A DNA stretch of 25,495 bases from Brevinema_A sp051649605 (GTDB taxonomy: Bacteria > Spirochaetota > Brevinematia > Brevinematales > Brevinemataceae), in assembly GCA_051649605.1 (NCBI GenBank), contig JBOFHK010000015.1, positions 1-25,495 of the forward strand, given 5' to 3'. The translations under genes were made by a program, and so were the position numbers. Shown in pieces: positions 14,239 through 22,735 of this stretch. Positions within the stretch are counted from its first letter, which is position 1; every line of letters begins with the position of its first letter. Below the pieces are notes generated by a model. That model had not been told where the DNA came from. It saw only the letters and a program-made list of their open reading frames with translations, and ran no database searches.

Positions 14239-15489
14239 ATGTATAAATATTTTTTATTGATCTTAGCAGTGATCATATCGTCATGCGAAAAAAAACCTAT
14301 TGCTCACGAAACCGTATTTGAAGCTATACTTGGATTCGAAGATAATCAAATCGGTAGTAATATTCCGATTTTAGGGAGCTACACAAATCGCCAAGGTTTA
14401 CCTGATAATTTTCTTATTGATATTCCTGAAATGGTTATTGATGAAGGGTATATTTATATTGCCGATTCTTATAACAAAAAAGTGAGCGTTTTTCCTCTCA
14501 TCTATCATAGACAATATTCCAATCCTCTAAAAGCTCTACTCAGTATTCCCAATCAAGGACAAGGTTATCATTTTGCCCGTCCTTATAGTGTCCTTGTTGA
14601 TTCTAATAAAGATCTCTATGTATTAGCTTCTATTAACGATTTCGAATCCTATGAAGTACAGAATTACAACGATCAAACAACGGCAATCCAAAATTACAAT
14701 AAAGTTCAAGAACAAATCGCTAAAATCCCTGTAGAAAACTTTTATTTATACAAATTTTCTTCCAAAGGAGAATTTATCCACCAAATAGGCATACAAGGAG
14801 TTAATGACAATCAAGCATTCTCTTATCCTAATTATATAGATACAGACAATTTTGGAAATTTCTATTTAGGATTTAACAATATTCAAAACAATCAACAACT
14901 TATTTCTATCTACCGATATAGTTCTAATGGAAATAAAAATTTTGAATTTACCAGTAAAGATCTTAACCTCTCTAGTAATTTCAATGAGATTCAATATCAA
15001 GGAAATATTATCTCGATTAACAACCATAAAAATAAAGAAGCTCTTGCCTTGGTTATCGAATATCAACCAATTTCTAATAACAATCAAGAGCTTATTCCTG
15101 CAACGATCGATAATATTTGGTCATCTCTTAATTCCTATAATATCGCTGACCAAACACTCAAACAAGAATCCGTCAACCATTTTGGTATTACCGAATCTAT
15201 CTTGGGGATTGATTCCCAAGATAATATTTTTTTCCAAAGCTTTGATGAACAAATTGACGCTTTAAAAATACGAATCGTCAATACCGTCAAACAGCAAGAA
15301 AAAATCTATCATACCCCTCTACAGTCTTCGTACTATATTTTATTTAATTATTTCATCGACAATAAAGGAAATCTGTATAGTTATTTATTGGATCGAAATC
15401 AAAAATTACTTGTCCTCCAATGGAATATTAAAACGCAGGATATAAATACTAATAATACACCATTAGAACAAAATCAGGAACAAGAATGA
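14239..15489 (+). CDS. lipoprotein with NHL-like beta-propeller features (spirochaete family)
   Basis: 416 residues. The signal MYKYFLLILAVIISSC has a lipobox-like I-S-S-C with Cys16, so it is probably lipid-anchored in the periplasm or outer membrane. The body has repeated beta-strand motifs of a six- or seven-bladed propeller: IDEGYIYIADSYNKKVSVFP, VLVDSNKDLYVLASI, YLYKFSSKGEFIHQIG, IDTDNFGNFYLGF, GIDSQDNIFFQSF and FIDNKGNLYSYLLDRNQKLLVLQW. NHL/SMP-30-type repeats of this sort occur in a lipoprotein family that I recall from Leptospira and treponemes (LIC_12708-like); exact membership is unverified. Its TGA overlaps the ruvC ATG (ATGA), so the two are coupled. Function unknown, though its place behind ftsZ could suggest an envelope role. 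Confidence 0.75.
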   Translation: MYKYFLLILAVIISSCEKKPIAHETVFEAILGFEDNQIGSNIPILGSYTNRQGLPDNFLIDIPEMVIDEGYIYIADSYNKKVSVFPLIYHRQYSNPLKALLSIPNQGQGYHFARPYSVLVDSNKDLYVLASINDFESYEVQNYNDQTTAIQNYNKVQEQIAKIPVENFYLYKFSSKGEFIHQIGIQGVNDNQAFSYPNYIDTDNFGNFYLGFNNIQNNQQLISIYRYSSNGNKNFEFTSKDLNLSSNFNEIQYQGNIISINNHKNKEALALVIEYQPISNNNQELIPATIDNIWSSLNSYNIADQTLKQESVNHFGITESILGIDSQDNIFFQSFDEQIDALKIRIVNTVKQQEKIYHTPLQSSYYILFNYFIDNKGNLYSYLLDRNQKLLVLQWNIKTQDINTNNTPLEQNQEQE

Positions 15490-15959
15490 TTATTTGTGGT
15501 ATTGATCCAGGATATGATAGAGCTGGGTATGGATTTTTAAAAATCAATAACCCACAATCACAGGAAGTATTAGCTTATGGATTGATCTCAACGGATAAAA
15601 AAAAGAGTTTCCCTGAGCGACTTTTTGAATTGGGAGGTGATATTAATTTATTATTCCAAAAATACCAACCCTCCCATGTATTTATAGAAAAACTCTTTAT
15701 GGGAAGAAATACTACAACAGTATTACAAGTTGCAGAAGTACGAGGAGTGTTATGCTATTTATCTCATAAGCATAATATTATTATTACAGAACTTGCTCCA
15801 AAATCAATAAAAAAAATTGTTTCAGGATATGGAAACGCTGATAAACATCAAATGATCCGAGCAATCACTCTACTCCTAAATTTACCAGAACCCCCACAAA
15901 CCGATGATGTTGCTGATGCATTAGCTCTTGCGTTCTGTGGCTCTATGAAACACTCTTAA
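15486..15959 (+). CDS. ruvC: crossover junction endodeoxyribonuclease RuvC
   Basis: Holliday-junction resolvase that acts as a dimer with RuvAB during recombination repair. 157 residues, normal length. The RNase H-like catalytic acids are visible: D7 in GIDPGYDRAGYG, E68 in VFIEKLFMGRN, and D141 and D144 in TDDVADALALAF. The VLQVAEVRGVL helix and the ELAPKSIKKIVSGYGNADKHQM segment match the family. It starts within the stop of the lipoprotein gene, with AGGA as SD. ruvA and ruvB are not in the window. Confidence 0.95.
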   Translation: MIICGIDPGYDRAGYGFLKINNPQSQEVLAYGLISTDKKKSFPERLFELGGDINLLFQKYQPSHVFIEKLFMGRNTTTVLQVAEVRGVLCYLSHKHNIIITELAPKSIKKIVSGYGNADKHQMIRAITLLLNLPEPPQTDDVADALALAFCGSMKHS

Positions 15960-16030
15960 ACGAATCTTTTTTTTATTTTTTAGCCTTTAATATATAGGAA
16001 AATTATATTATGTAATAAGGAGTCGTATTT

Positions 16031-17488
16031 ATGATTCAAAAAGTATTAAAGATTTCAGCGGTTTTTCTTGTAGTAATTTCTGTAGCTTTGGGAATAGTCA
16101 ATCTCCAAGCTCAAAAACCGTCATTAAATATCTCTACCAGTAACTCTACTATAGAAAATCTTGCAACATCCTCTAATGTCAATGATTTACAAACTGTTCT
16201 ACGTGCTATTGCCAAGCATATTACTCCAGGCGTCGTAAGTATCGAGGTTGAAGGTTCTCAGCGTCTTCCTGATGGATTAACAGAAGATCCATTTTTTCGA
16301 TATTTTTTTGGAAATAGAGAAGAATTAAAACGTCAATATAATTCTGTAGGTTCAGGATTTATTATTACCCCTGATGGGTATTTATTTTCTAACTGGCATG
16401 TAGTAAAAGATGCGAGTATTATCCGAGTAACACTTGCAGACAACCGTTCTTTTGAAGCAAAGCTTATCGGAGCTGACACAGAATTAGATATTGCTTTATT
16501 AAAAATTGATGGTCAAGATCTTCCAGTTGTGCCTATTGGAGATTCGGATCAGACACAAGTCGGCGATTTAGTCGTAGCCATTGGTAATCCCTTTGGATTA
16601 TCGAGTACTTTTACCTTTGGTACAGTCAGTGGATTAGGGCGCGAAGGTATTTTACCTGGATTCCAACGCTTTATCCAATCTGATGTTGCCGTTAATCCAG
16701 GAAATTCTGGTGGACCTCTCCTAAACATTAAAGGACAAGCAATTGGCATTAATACGGCGATCCGTTCGCGAAGTGGTGGTTATGAAGGGATTAGTTTTGC
16801 AATTCCTATTAATATCGCCTATAACATTGCTACCCAATTATTTACTTCTGGTACGATAGAACGAGGATTTTTAGGGGTTATTCCACAAGAATTGGATAAT
16901 ATTACCCGTAAATCGCTCAAGCTCGCCAACGATGAAGGAGTTCTTGTATCTTCTTTAGAAAGTCGTGGACCTGCAGGTAATGCAGGGATTCAACAAGGGG
17001 ATGTAATTACTAAAATTGATAATATAAAAATTTCTTCTCCTACTCATTTAACAGAAGTTATTGCAGGTAAAAATCCCAAAGCTAGTATCGAGATTGAAGT
17101 CCTTAGAAATGGTCAACGAAGAACAATCGTCGTAACCTTGGGGGTTCGTCCATCAGCTATTGTAAGAGGAGAGAGCTTAGAAGGGCACAGTAAGCCTGGA
17201 AATCCAACTTCTAGTGAATTATTTAAAGATGTTCTATTCTCAAGCCCTAGTGATCAAGATCTCCAACGAAATGGAGCAAAAGAGGGAGTAGTTGTTACAA
17301 AAGTCGATCGAAATAGTCCCTTAGCATTTATTTTATCGCCAGGAGATATTGTTGCTGCAATCAATAATTACCCTACTCCTAATATTACCACCTTCAGGGA
17401 AGTGAGTAAAAGTTTAGAAAATTCTAAAACTTTCGCTTTCGCGATTTATAAAAGAGGCTATTTAGTTTATCGCAGCATCGAATTTTAA
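16031..17488 (+). CDS. periplasmic serine protease, HtrA/DegP (Do) family
   Basis: Envelope quality-control protease/chaperone of 485 residues. The N-terminal hydrophobic segment (about 7-24) is a signal peptide or anchor. The trypsin-like domain carries the triad H123 (SNWHVVKDA), D153 (TELDIALLKID) and S226 (NPGNSGGPL). A first PDZ domain spans about 265-370 (RGFLGVIPQEL ... GPAGNAGIQQGDVITKID) and a second about 385-485 (VVVTKVDRNSPLAFILSPGDIVAAIN). Two PDZ domains and length favour DegP/DegQ over single-PDZ DegS. AAGGAG lies before the ATG. A strong terminator follows, so it forms a separate unit; I see no clear promoter or heat-shock operator in the 71 bases upstream. Confidence 0.93.
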   Translation: MIQKVLKISAVFLVVISVALGIVNLQAQKPSLNISTSNSTIENLATSSNVNDLQTVLRAIAKHITPGVVSIEVEGSQRLPDGLTEDPFFRYFFGNREELKRQYNSVGSGFIITPDGYLFSNWHVVKDASIIRVTLADNRSFEAKLIGADTELDIALLKIDGQDLPVVPIGDSDQTQVGDLVVAIGNPFGLSSTFTFGTVSGLGREGILPGFQRFIQSDVAVNPGNSGGPLLNIKGQAIGINTAIRSRSGGYEGISFAIPINIAYNIATQLFTSGTIERGFLGVIPQELDNITRKSLKLANDEGVLVSSLESRGPAGNAGIQQGDVITKIDNIKISSPTHLTEVIAGKNPKASIEIEVLRNGQRRTIVVTLGVRPSAIVRGESLEGHSKPGNPTSSELFKDVLFSSPSDQDLQRNGAKEGVVVTKVDRNSPLAFILSPGDIVAAINNYPTPNITTFREVSKSLENSKTFAFAIYKRGYLVYRSIEF

Positions 17489-17507
17489 ATTTCTGTAAAA
17501 ACTATTT

Positions 17508-17548
17508 AATATCCCATAAATGATATATTATTATTTATGGGATATTTT
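17508..17548 (+). terminator. strong intrinsic terminator of the htrA/degP gene
   Basis: A perfect 14-base stem, 17508-17521 with 17533-17546 (core ATCCCATAAAT / ATTTATGGGAT), surrounds an 11-base loop and merges into TTTT at 17545-17548. It begins 20 bases after the stop codon. Confidence 0.85.
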
Positions 17549-17578
17549 CTTAAATTCCTAGTAGTAACCCTTGGAACA

Positions 17579-17607
17579 TTGACTTTTATAAGAATATATT
17601 CGACAAT
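17579..17607 (+). promoter_or_regulatory. candidate promoter of the EutT-like gene
   Basis: TTGACT (17579-17584), a 17-base spacer and GACAAT (17602-17607) match sigma-70 hexamers at 5/6 and 4/6. It lies after the upstream terminator and 40 bases before the ATG, so the gene should be independently transcribed. Confidence 0.5.
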
Positions 17608-17647
17608 AGAAAGACAAAGTAAAATACAGCAATAAGGAAATCCAACA

Positions 17648-18274
17648 ATGAAAAAAGAACTTCCTCACTCCAAACCACTAAACGGTAAAGAATGGATCAC
17701 TTCTTCTGTTTATACACTTCCTAATGGAGACGTTGTCCACCATAAACCAGAAAATATGACCCAACTGTTAGGAAACAAACTCGTATACAAAGATGATCCT
17801 AGAATCATTCTCAGGGGTAAATTGGATAGTTTTCAAAGTGGATTAGCAGTAATCATTCATCAAGTTCGTAGCCAGTATCAAGTATCTTCCTCTTTGATAG
17901 AACAGCTAAGAGCATTACTAAGCTATAGCCGTGATATTTTAAAGCATGAAGTGTTAAATACCCCTCTTCCCATACAAACACTTCTTTCTTGGACTTATGA
18001 TGAAATACGTGAGTATTCTCACAATCCTGCAAAATATTTTGGTCTTCCTCAAATGCTCCTCGTTGATGATTCGTTTAGCCCTGTGGTGCTAACATTAAAT
18101 CTCCTAAGAGCAAGCATCCGTGAAATCGAAATCCACGCCGTCCAAGCATTCCATGAAGAAAATAAAAGAGATGATTTAGTAATGGCGTTAAACCGTATGA
18201 GTTCTTGTTTTCATATCCTTATGTACCAAGAAATTGCTGATGAAGAACAAAGGAATAATACATCTCCTTCTTAG
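17648..18274 (+). CDS. EutT/PduO-like cobalamin adenosyltransferase family protein
   Basis: 208 residues. From about residue 32 it follows the catalytic part of EutT, the ATP:cob(I)alamin adenosyltransferase of ethanolamine use: HKPENMTQLLGNKLVYKDDPRIILRGKLDS (32-61), then LNLLRASIREIEIHAVQAF (150-168), the Arg/Glu-rich helix equivalent to the active-site helix in this fold, and DLVMALNRMSSCFHILM (176-192). Enterobacterial EutT (about 267 residues) has an N-terminal extension with a Cys-rich metal motif; that part is absent here and no CCxxC occurs. The likely activity is transfer of the adenosyl group of ATP to corrinoid, making coenzyme B12, but this is inferred. No eut genes or B12-dependent enzymes lie nearby. 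AAGGA is the SD. It is convergent with mnmE. Confidence 0.75.
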   Translation: MKKELPHSKPLNGKEWITSSVYTLPNGDVVHHKPENMTQLLGNKLVYKDDPRIILRGKLDSFQSGLAVIIHQVRSQYQVSSSLIEQLRALLSYSRDILKHEVLNTPLPIQTLLSWTYDEIREYSHNPAKYFGLPQMLLVDDSFSPVVLTLNLLRASIREIEIHAVQAFHEENKRDDLVMALNRMSSCFHILMYQEIADEEQRNNTSPS

Positions 18275-18292
18275 GAAGTATTATAAAAAATT

Positions 18293-19648
18293 TTATTTCC
18301 CAATACAAAATTGGGAAAAAATACGATCTAAGATCGCATCGTCGGTCGTTTTACCTACAATTTCTTCTAAAAAGATACGGGCTTGCCGAATATGAGACGC
18401 TGTAAATTCTTCTGATTCACCTAATTGAATGGTATATTTAGCTTTTAAAAGGGATTGATAACTCTGTTGCAAAAGATTTTCTTGACGGACATTGGCAATA
18501 AAAATATCATTTTTTGGATCAAAACCCCCAGCAAAATAATATTCAGCAATTTTATCAAAAATATGCTCTAAACCTTCCTGCGATATAGCAGAAACCAAGA
18601 TCGTATCTTCAGTAAATCTTTTTAATTGATTGGGAAGATCACTTTTATTAAAAATTGTCATTACTTTTTTATTTTTTTCTTGTAAAAGTTCGATAATTTG
18701 TTGATCTTCTTCTTGTAGTAATATCGATTGATCTAATATATGGAGCACCATATCTGCTTGATCAATAGCGTCTATACTGCGTTTTGTTCCTTCTTGTTCG
18801 ATAAGATTATTAGTTTTACGTAATCCTGCCGTATCAAAAAAGCGAATCAACAACCCTCGGGCAGAAATACGATGCTCGATTACATCTCGTGTTGTTCCAG
18901 CAATATCACTAACAATAACTCTATTTTCTTGTACAAGGGCATTTAATAACGATGATTTCCCTACATTAGGACGCCCAATTAATGCTATTTTGATCCCTTC
19001 AGTACTCATTTTACCCACCTTCGCCCCAGAAATCATTTGGGTAATATCACTCGTAAGCTCATCAATCAAAATAATATATCGCTCCGATAAATCTTCTGTA
19101 TTCACTTCTTCTTCCGCATGATCGATCGCCATTTCTAATAATGCTAAAATATCCAAGATTTGACGATGAAGATGGTCAATTTTATGAGATAGTTTCCCTT
19201 CTAAACGCCCTAAAGCTTGAGCATGAGCAAACTGAGTTTGGGAGTCGATGAGATCTTTGATCGCTTCAGCTTGTGTAAGATCAATTCTTCCATTGAGAAA
19301 TGCCCGCATGGTAAATTCCCCAGGTTCGGCAGTTGAAATCCCTAAATAAGCCAAAACCCTCATCACTTCTCGAACAATATAAGGACTACCATGAGTCCAT
19401 ATTTCTAAGGATTCTTCTCCAGTAAAAGAGCGTCCATGATAAAAGAGAGCAATCATCACCTCATCAAGGACTAAATTGGTAATAGGGTCTATAATTTTGC
19501 CATAAACAATCTCATGAGAACTCTTATTCTGTAATTTTCCTTTAAAACATTGAGATACCAAAGCTATACAATCTGTTCCAGAAACACGAATCATCGAAAC
19601 CCCAGCAATTCCTGGAGCAGTAGCAGGGGCAGCAATAATTTTAGACAT
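18293..19648 (-). CDS. mnmE: tRNA uridine-5-carboxymethylaminomethyl modification GTPase MnmE
   Basis: With MnmG it installs the (carboxymethyl)aminomethyl group at C5 of wobble U34 in several tRNAs. 451 residues, normal length. The N-terminal folate-binding domain starts IIAAPATAPGIAGVSMIRVSG. A helical domain holds the inserted G domain: P-loop GRPNVGKS (225-232), G2/G3 region SDIAGTTRDV and DTAGLRKTNN, and G4 NKSD. The C-terminus ends in the conserved FCIGK, whose Cys is characteristic of MnmE. The hairpin at 18296-18318 lies within these last codons. It lies 62 bases after yidC on the same strand, a common bacterial neighbourhood, although jag/khpB and rnpA are missing. AAGGA lies before the ATG. 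Confidence 0.96.
   Translation of the reverse strand: MSKIIAAPATAPGIAGVSMIRVSGTDCIALVSQCFKGKLQNKSSHEIVYGKIIDPITNLVLDEVMIALFYHGRSFTGEESLEIWTHGSPYIVREVMRVLAYLGISTAEPGEFTMRAFLNGRIDLTQAEAIKDLIDSQTQFAHAQALGRLEGKLSHKIDHLHRQILDILALLEMAIDHAEEEVNTEDLSERYIILIDELTSDITQMISGAKVGKMSTEGIKIALIGRPNVGKSSLLNALVQENRVIVSDIAGTTRDVIEHRISARGLLIRFFDTAGLRKTNNLIEQEGTKRSIDAIDQADMVLHILDQSILLQEEDQQIIELLQEKNKKVMTIFNKSDLPNQLKRFTEDTILVSAISQEGLEHIFDKIAEYYFAGGFDPKNDIFIANVRQENLLQQSYQSLLKAKYTIQLGESEEFTASHIRQARIFLEEIVGKTTDDAILDRIFSQFCIGK
18296..18318 (-). terminator. mnmE terminator embedded in its last codons
   Basis: TTTCCCAAT (18296-18304) and ATTGGGAAA (18310-18318) form a perfect nine-base stem with a five-base loop, just inside the stop codon at 18293-18295. 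On the minus strand it is followed by TAAAATTTTTTATA, so termination would occur at or just past the stop. Only 18 bases separate the mnmE stop from the convergent EutT-like gene. Confidence 0.7.
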
Positions 19649-19668
19649 GATATTTTCCTTAATATAAG

Positions 19669-19692
19669 CAAGCCCGCAAATTTACGGGCTTG
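19669..19692 (-). terminator. hairpin between yidC and mnmE (terminator or leader structure)
   Basis: CAAGCCCG (19669-19676) and CGGGCTTG (19685-19692) form a perfect GC-rich eight-base stem with an eight-base loop, 18 bases after the yidC stop. On the minus strand only CTTATATTAAGG follows, a poor U-tract that is also the mnmE ribosome binding region. It may be a partial terminator that lowers mnmE expression, or an mRNA-processing or stabilising hairpin. Confidence 0.55.
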
Positions 19693-19710
19693 TTTGTGAT
19701 TATCAATTTT

Positions 19711-21288
19711 TTAGATACTTTTTTTACTAAAACGGCTATCAATATTGATAAATTCTTGTTCAATAATAGAAAAAACATTTTGTACTGTCCAATACAATAC
19801 CAATCCCGATGGCATTCCCCAAAAAAGAAACAAAAAGATTACAGGCATGAGGTAACCTTGTACCTGCATTTGTTTTTGCATCGCATTTTGAGAATCACCC
19901 ATTCTCCCTTGCTGGAGGAATACAGAAACCAATTGAAGGAGCGTCATAATAATCGGTAGAAGGTGAATTGTAAACGAACCAATCATAAAAAAAACATCAG
20001 GCATTGTTAGATCGGTAATCCATAAAAAGCCGGCTCCTCTGAGTTCGACTGAGCGAGATAACACTCTAAACAGGGCAAAAAATACTGGGATCTGGAATAA
20101 TAAAGGTAGACACCCTCCCAAAGGATTCACTTTTTCAGATTTGTAAAGTTCCATTGTTTTTTGTTGGAGAACTTGAGGATCGTGTCCCCATTTTTCTTGT
20201 AATTTATTTAATTTAGGCTGAAGTACTCTCATTTTTTTCATGGAAACCGCAGATTTAAAAGACAAAGGAAGCAACAAAAGTTTGACAACAATCGCTATCA
20301 AGATCAAAGTTAGCCCAGCACTCCCTGTGGTTTCAACCAATTTAGACATAAGCCATATAGTACCATTCTCAATTGGTTTGAGCATCCAATTAAAAACGAA
20401 AGGCCATTTAAATAACTTGGTATATTCTGTATTAATTTGTTGTACCATCTGTTCGGTACGAGGACCTACATAATAAACCGTTTGGTAATCTAAAACTTGA
20501 TTGGAAGTAATGTTAGTAGCAAGAACCTGTATTCCCAAGCTGACACGCGATTGAGCACCAAACTCTAAGCCATTATATACAACAACTGTATTAGAAAAAT
20601 TAGGCTGTATAAGCGTTAAAAAGAAGTTATCTGCTATTGTTCCCCAAGAAAAATCAGATAAAAATTCTGCAGGTTTAGGGCCACCAAACCAACTGCCTCC
20701 GTGAAGATTAACTTTTTGGAGTTTGTCTCCGTTGAAATACTGATACTCTGGAATATTATTCCTATTGGTAGTTGCTCGTGAAATATCAAATAGAGAAGCA
20801 AAGCTAAAGGCTAAGCCTTCAAAATTTAATTCAACATTTTGGGTCGTCGTATTAGAAATTGATAAATTCTCTAATACTTGACCATTACTTAGTAATTCTA
20901 CAACACGAATAAGATTGAGTTGTTTGCCTTCCACCGTAGCGGAAGTAGACATCATAATCTTGTTAGAGGAAGCTTCCATACGATAAACAGGTCGCAAGTC
21001 GTTGGTTACTAAAGAAGTATAAGTTCCAAAATGAAAATCAAAAGTGCTCAATTGCCCCAATCGATCACTAATAAGAATATCGTTACTGAGTCGATTCCAC
21101 GATCCATTAATCGAAAATGAAACAGCACGTCCCCCTTTTGGAGAAAAAATAGCCAAGCTAGAGTGATCAGGAGCAGAGATTGTGTATTCGTTTGTATCTT
21201 GTGAATTAGAATATTTAAGTTCTTGTCCTGCCGTAAAATAAGGGATAGACAATAGCAATAGACTTAGTAAAAAACCTTTGTTAAGCAT
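19711..21288 (-). CDS. yidC: membrane protein insertase YidC
   Basis: Inserts and folds inner-membrane proteins, alone or with SecYEG. 525 residues, the Gram-negative two-domain form. N-terminal hydrophobic segment (about 5-20), then a large periplasmic P1 beta domain (about 25-290), then the conserved core of five membrane segments starting near SAGLTLILIAIVVKLLLLPLSFKS. The cytoplasmic hairpin MKKMRVLQPKLNKLQEKWGHDPQVLQQKTMELYKSEKVNPLGGCLPLLFQIPVFFALFRVL follows the family closely. SD GGAGG is eight bases from ATG 21288. It is driven by a strong promoter divergent from murA. Confidence 0.95.
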   Translation of the reverse strand: MLNKGFLLSLLLLSIPYFTAGQELKYSNSQDTNEYTISAPDHSSLAIFSPKGGRAVSFSINGSWNRLSNDILISDRLGQLSTFDFHFGTYTSLVTNDLRPVYRMEASSNKIMMSTSATVEGKQLNLIRVVELLSNGQVLENLSISNTTTQNVELNFEGLAFSFASLFDISRATTNRNNIPEYQYFNGDKLQKVNLHGGSWFGGPKPAEFLSDFSWGTIADNFFLTLIQPNFSNTVVVYNGLEFGAQSRVSLGIQVLATNITSNQVLDYQTVYYVGPRTEQMVQQINTEYTKLFKWPFVFNWMLKPIENGTIWLMSKLVETTGSAGLTLILIAIVVKLLLLPLSFKSAVSMKKMRVLQPKLNKLQEKWGHDPQVLQQKTMELYKSEKVNPLGGCLPLLFQIPVFFALFRVLSRSVELRGAGFLWITDLTMPDVFFMIGSFTIHLLPIIMTLLQLVSVFLQQGRMGDSQNAMQKQMQVQGYLMPVIFLFLFWGMPSGLVLYWTVQNVFSIIEQEFINIDSRFSKKSI

Positions 21289-21314
21289 AAAACCTCCAAA
21301 TAGTATAGACGTAT

Positions 21315-21343
21315 ATCATACTATATAATAAAAATCTCGTCAA
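21315..21343 (-). promoter_or_regulatory. yidC promoter, back to back with the murA promoter
   Basis: On the minus strand TTGACG (21343-21338), a 17-base spacer and TATGAT (21320-21315). The start should be near 21308, leaving a leader of about 20 bases. Its -35 is one arm of an inverted repeat; the other arm is the murA -35. Confidence 0.75.
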
Positions 21344-21350
21344 GATTTTT

Positions 21351-21379
21351 TTGACGAAAAAATAAAAAAAGGTTATACT
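21351..21379 (+). promoter_or_regulatory. murA promoter, back to back with the yidC promoter
   Basis: TTGACG (21351-21356), a 17-base spacer and TATACT (21374-21379). The two divergent -35 boxes form the dyad TCGTCAA (21337-21343) / TTGACGA (21351-21357) around a seven-base centre. The predicted start is near 21386 and the leader about 55 bases. Confidence 0.75.
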
Positions 21380-21440
21380 ATAAAAAATATTATTTAATAC
21401 TCAATCAAGATCCCACTATCTGTATTTATAAGGAAAATTT

Positions 21441-22712
21441 ATGCTAGAAAAATTTGTCATTGAGGGAGGTACCCCTCTTAAAGGCTCTGTAACCATCAGT
21501 GGTGCAAAAAATGCAGCATTACCAATATTAGCAGCAACACTCCTCAGTAAAGAAACAATAACCCTCCATAATGTTCCTAATTTAGAAGACACCCATACCA
21601 TGTTTCGTTTATTAGAATCCCTAGGTAAAACAATTATCAAAAAAAACAATACCGTAATTGTTGAGGAACACAAATCATTAGGTCATGAAGCACCTTATGA
21701 GATCGTCAGTAAAATGCGAGCCTCTATTGCCGTTATGGGTCCCCTCACAGCACGTCTTGGTAAAGCCTATATTTCTATGCCTGGGGGCTGCAATCTTGGC
21801 CCTCGTCCTGTTGATCTCCATATCAAAGGAATCGAAGCTCTTTCTGCTTCCTGTTATACAGAACATGGATATTTAGATGTAAGTACCAAAAACGGTCTAA
21901 TTGGTTCTTCTATGAATCTCCTCGGAAAAAATGGAAGTTCTGTACTTGCTACCGAAAATATTATGATGGCAGCTTGTCTTGCTCAAGGAACAACAGTAAT
22001 TCACGGGGCAGCTAAAGAGCCTGAAGTCGGTGATCTCGCACAACTCCTTATCAAAATGGGAGCTAAAATTTCTGGGGTAGGAAGTGATACTATAACAATC
22101 GAAGGAGTTTCATCTCTTGGAGGAGCGGAGTATTCTGTAACCCCTGATCGGATCGAAACAGGTACTTTTATTATTGTAGCAGCAATTACTAAAGGAGATA
22201 TTTTGATTAACAACTGCGTTCCCACTCATCTCAGTGAGGCACTCCAGCTCTTCCAAAAATCAGGTATGCACATTACCATTATCGATGAATCTACTATTCA
22301 TATTCAAGCAAGTTCTCTAAAAAAAGCTGTAGACTTCACTACCTTACCCTATCCTTTATTTCCTACTGATCTTCAATCACAATTTTTAGCTTATCTTTCG
22401 GTAGCAGAAGGGAAAAGTATCATCACCGAAACGATTTATCCTGATCGTTTTATGCACGCGGCTGAGTTAAATCGTATGGGGGCTCATATCCATGTAGATA
22501 ATGGGATCGCCATTGTCGAAGGAGTTCCCACACTATCTAATGCCTCTGTGATGAGTTCAGATTTACGAGGTGGAGCAGCTTTGGTAATCGCGGCTTTAGC
22601 AACCCCAGGGCAAAGTACGGTATCCCGTATTTATCATATCGACCGTGGCTACGAAAATTTTGAACAAAAACTACAAGCTCTTGGAGCAAAGATAAAACGC
22701 TGTAAAGCATAA
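21441..22712 (+). CDS. murA: UDP-N-acetylglucosamine 1-carboxyvinyltransferase MurA
   Basis: First committed step of peptidoglycan synthesis: adds enolpyruvate from PEP to UDP-GlcNAc. 423 residues, normal length for this EPSP-synthase-like fold. Substrate-site residues in SGAKNAALP (20-28, Lys23) are present. The catalytic loop MPGGCNLGPRPVDLHIKG carries Cys117, the residue alkylated by fosfomycin. Some bacteria, including Borrelia as I recall, have Asp here and are naturally resistant. C-terminal RGGAALVIAALATPGQS and IDRGYENFEQKLQALGA are typical. AAGGA is the SD. The permease gene follows after 23 bases, so the two may be co-transcribed. Confidence 0.96.
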   Translation: MLEKFVIEGGTPLKGSVTISGAKNAALPILAATLLSKETITLHNVPNLEDTHTMFRLLESLGKTIIKKNNTVIVEEHKSLGHEAPYEIVSKMRASIAVMGPLTARLGKAYISMPGGCNLGPRPVDLHIKGIEALSASCYTEHGYLDVSTKNGLIGSSMNLLGKNGSSVLATENIMMAACLAQGTTVIHGAAKEPEVGDLAQLLIKMGAKISGVGSDTITIEGVSSLGGAEYSVTPDRIETGTFIIVAAITKGDILINNCVPTHLSEALQLFQKSGMHITIIDESTIHIQASSLKKAVDFTTLPYPLFPTDLQSQFLAYLSVAEGKSIITETIYPDRFMHAAELNRMGAHIHVDNGIAIVEGVPTLSNASVMSSDLRGGAALVIAALATPGQSTVSRIYHIDRGYENFEQKLQALGAKIKRCKA

Positions 22713-22735
22713 AATTACAAAGTTATAGGAATCTC

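Noticed and set aside
14927..15265. Plus-strand open frame of 112 codons within the lipoprotein gene
   Set aside because: A +1 frame shadow with AT-driven composition (Ile/Leu/Lys-rich) and no domain or SD.
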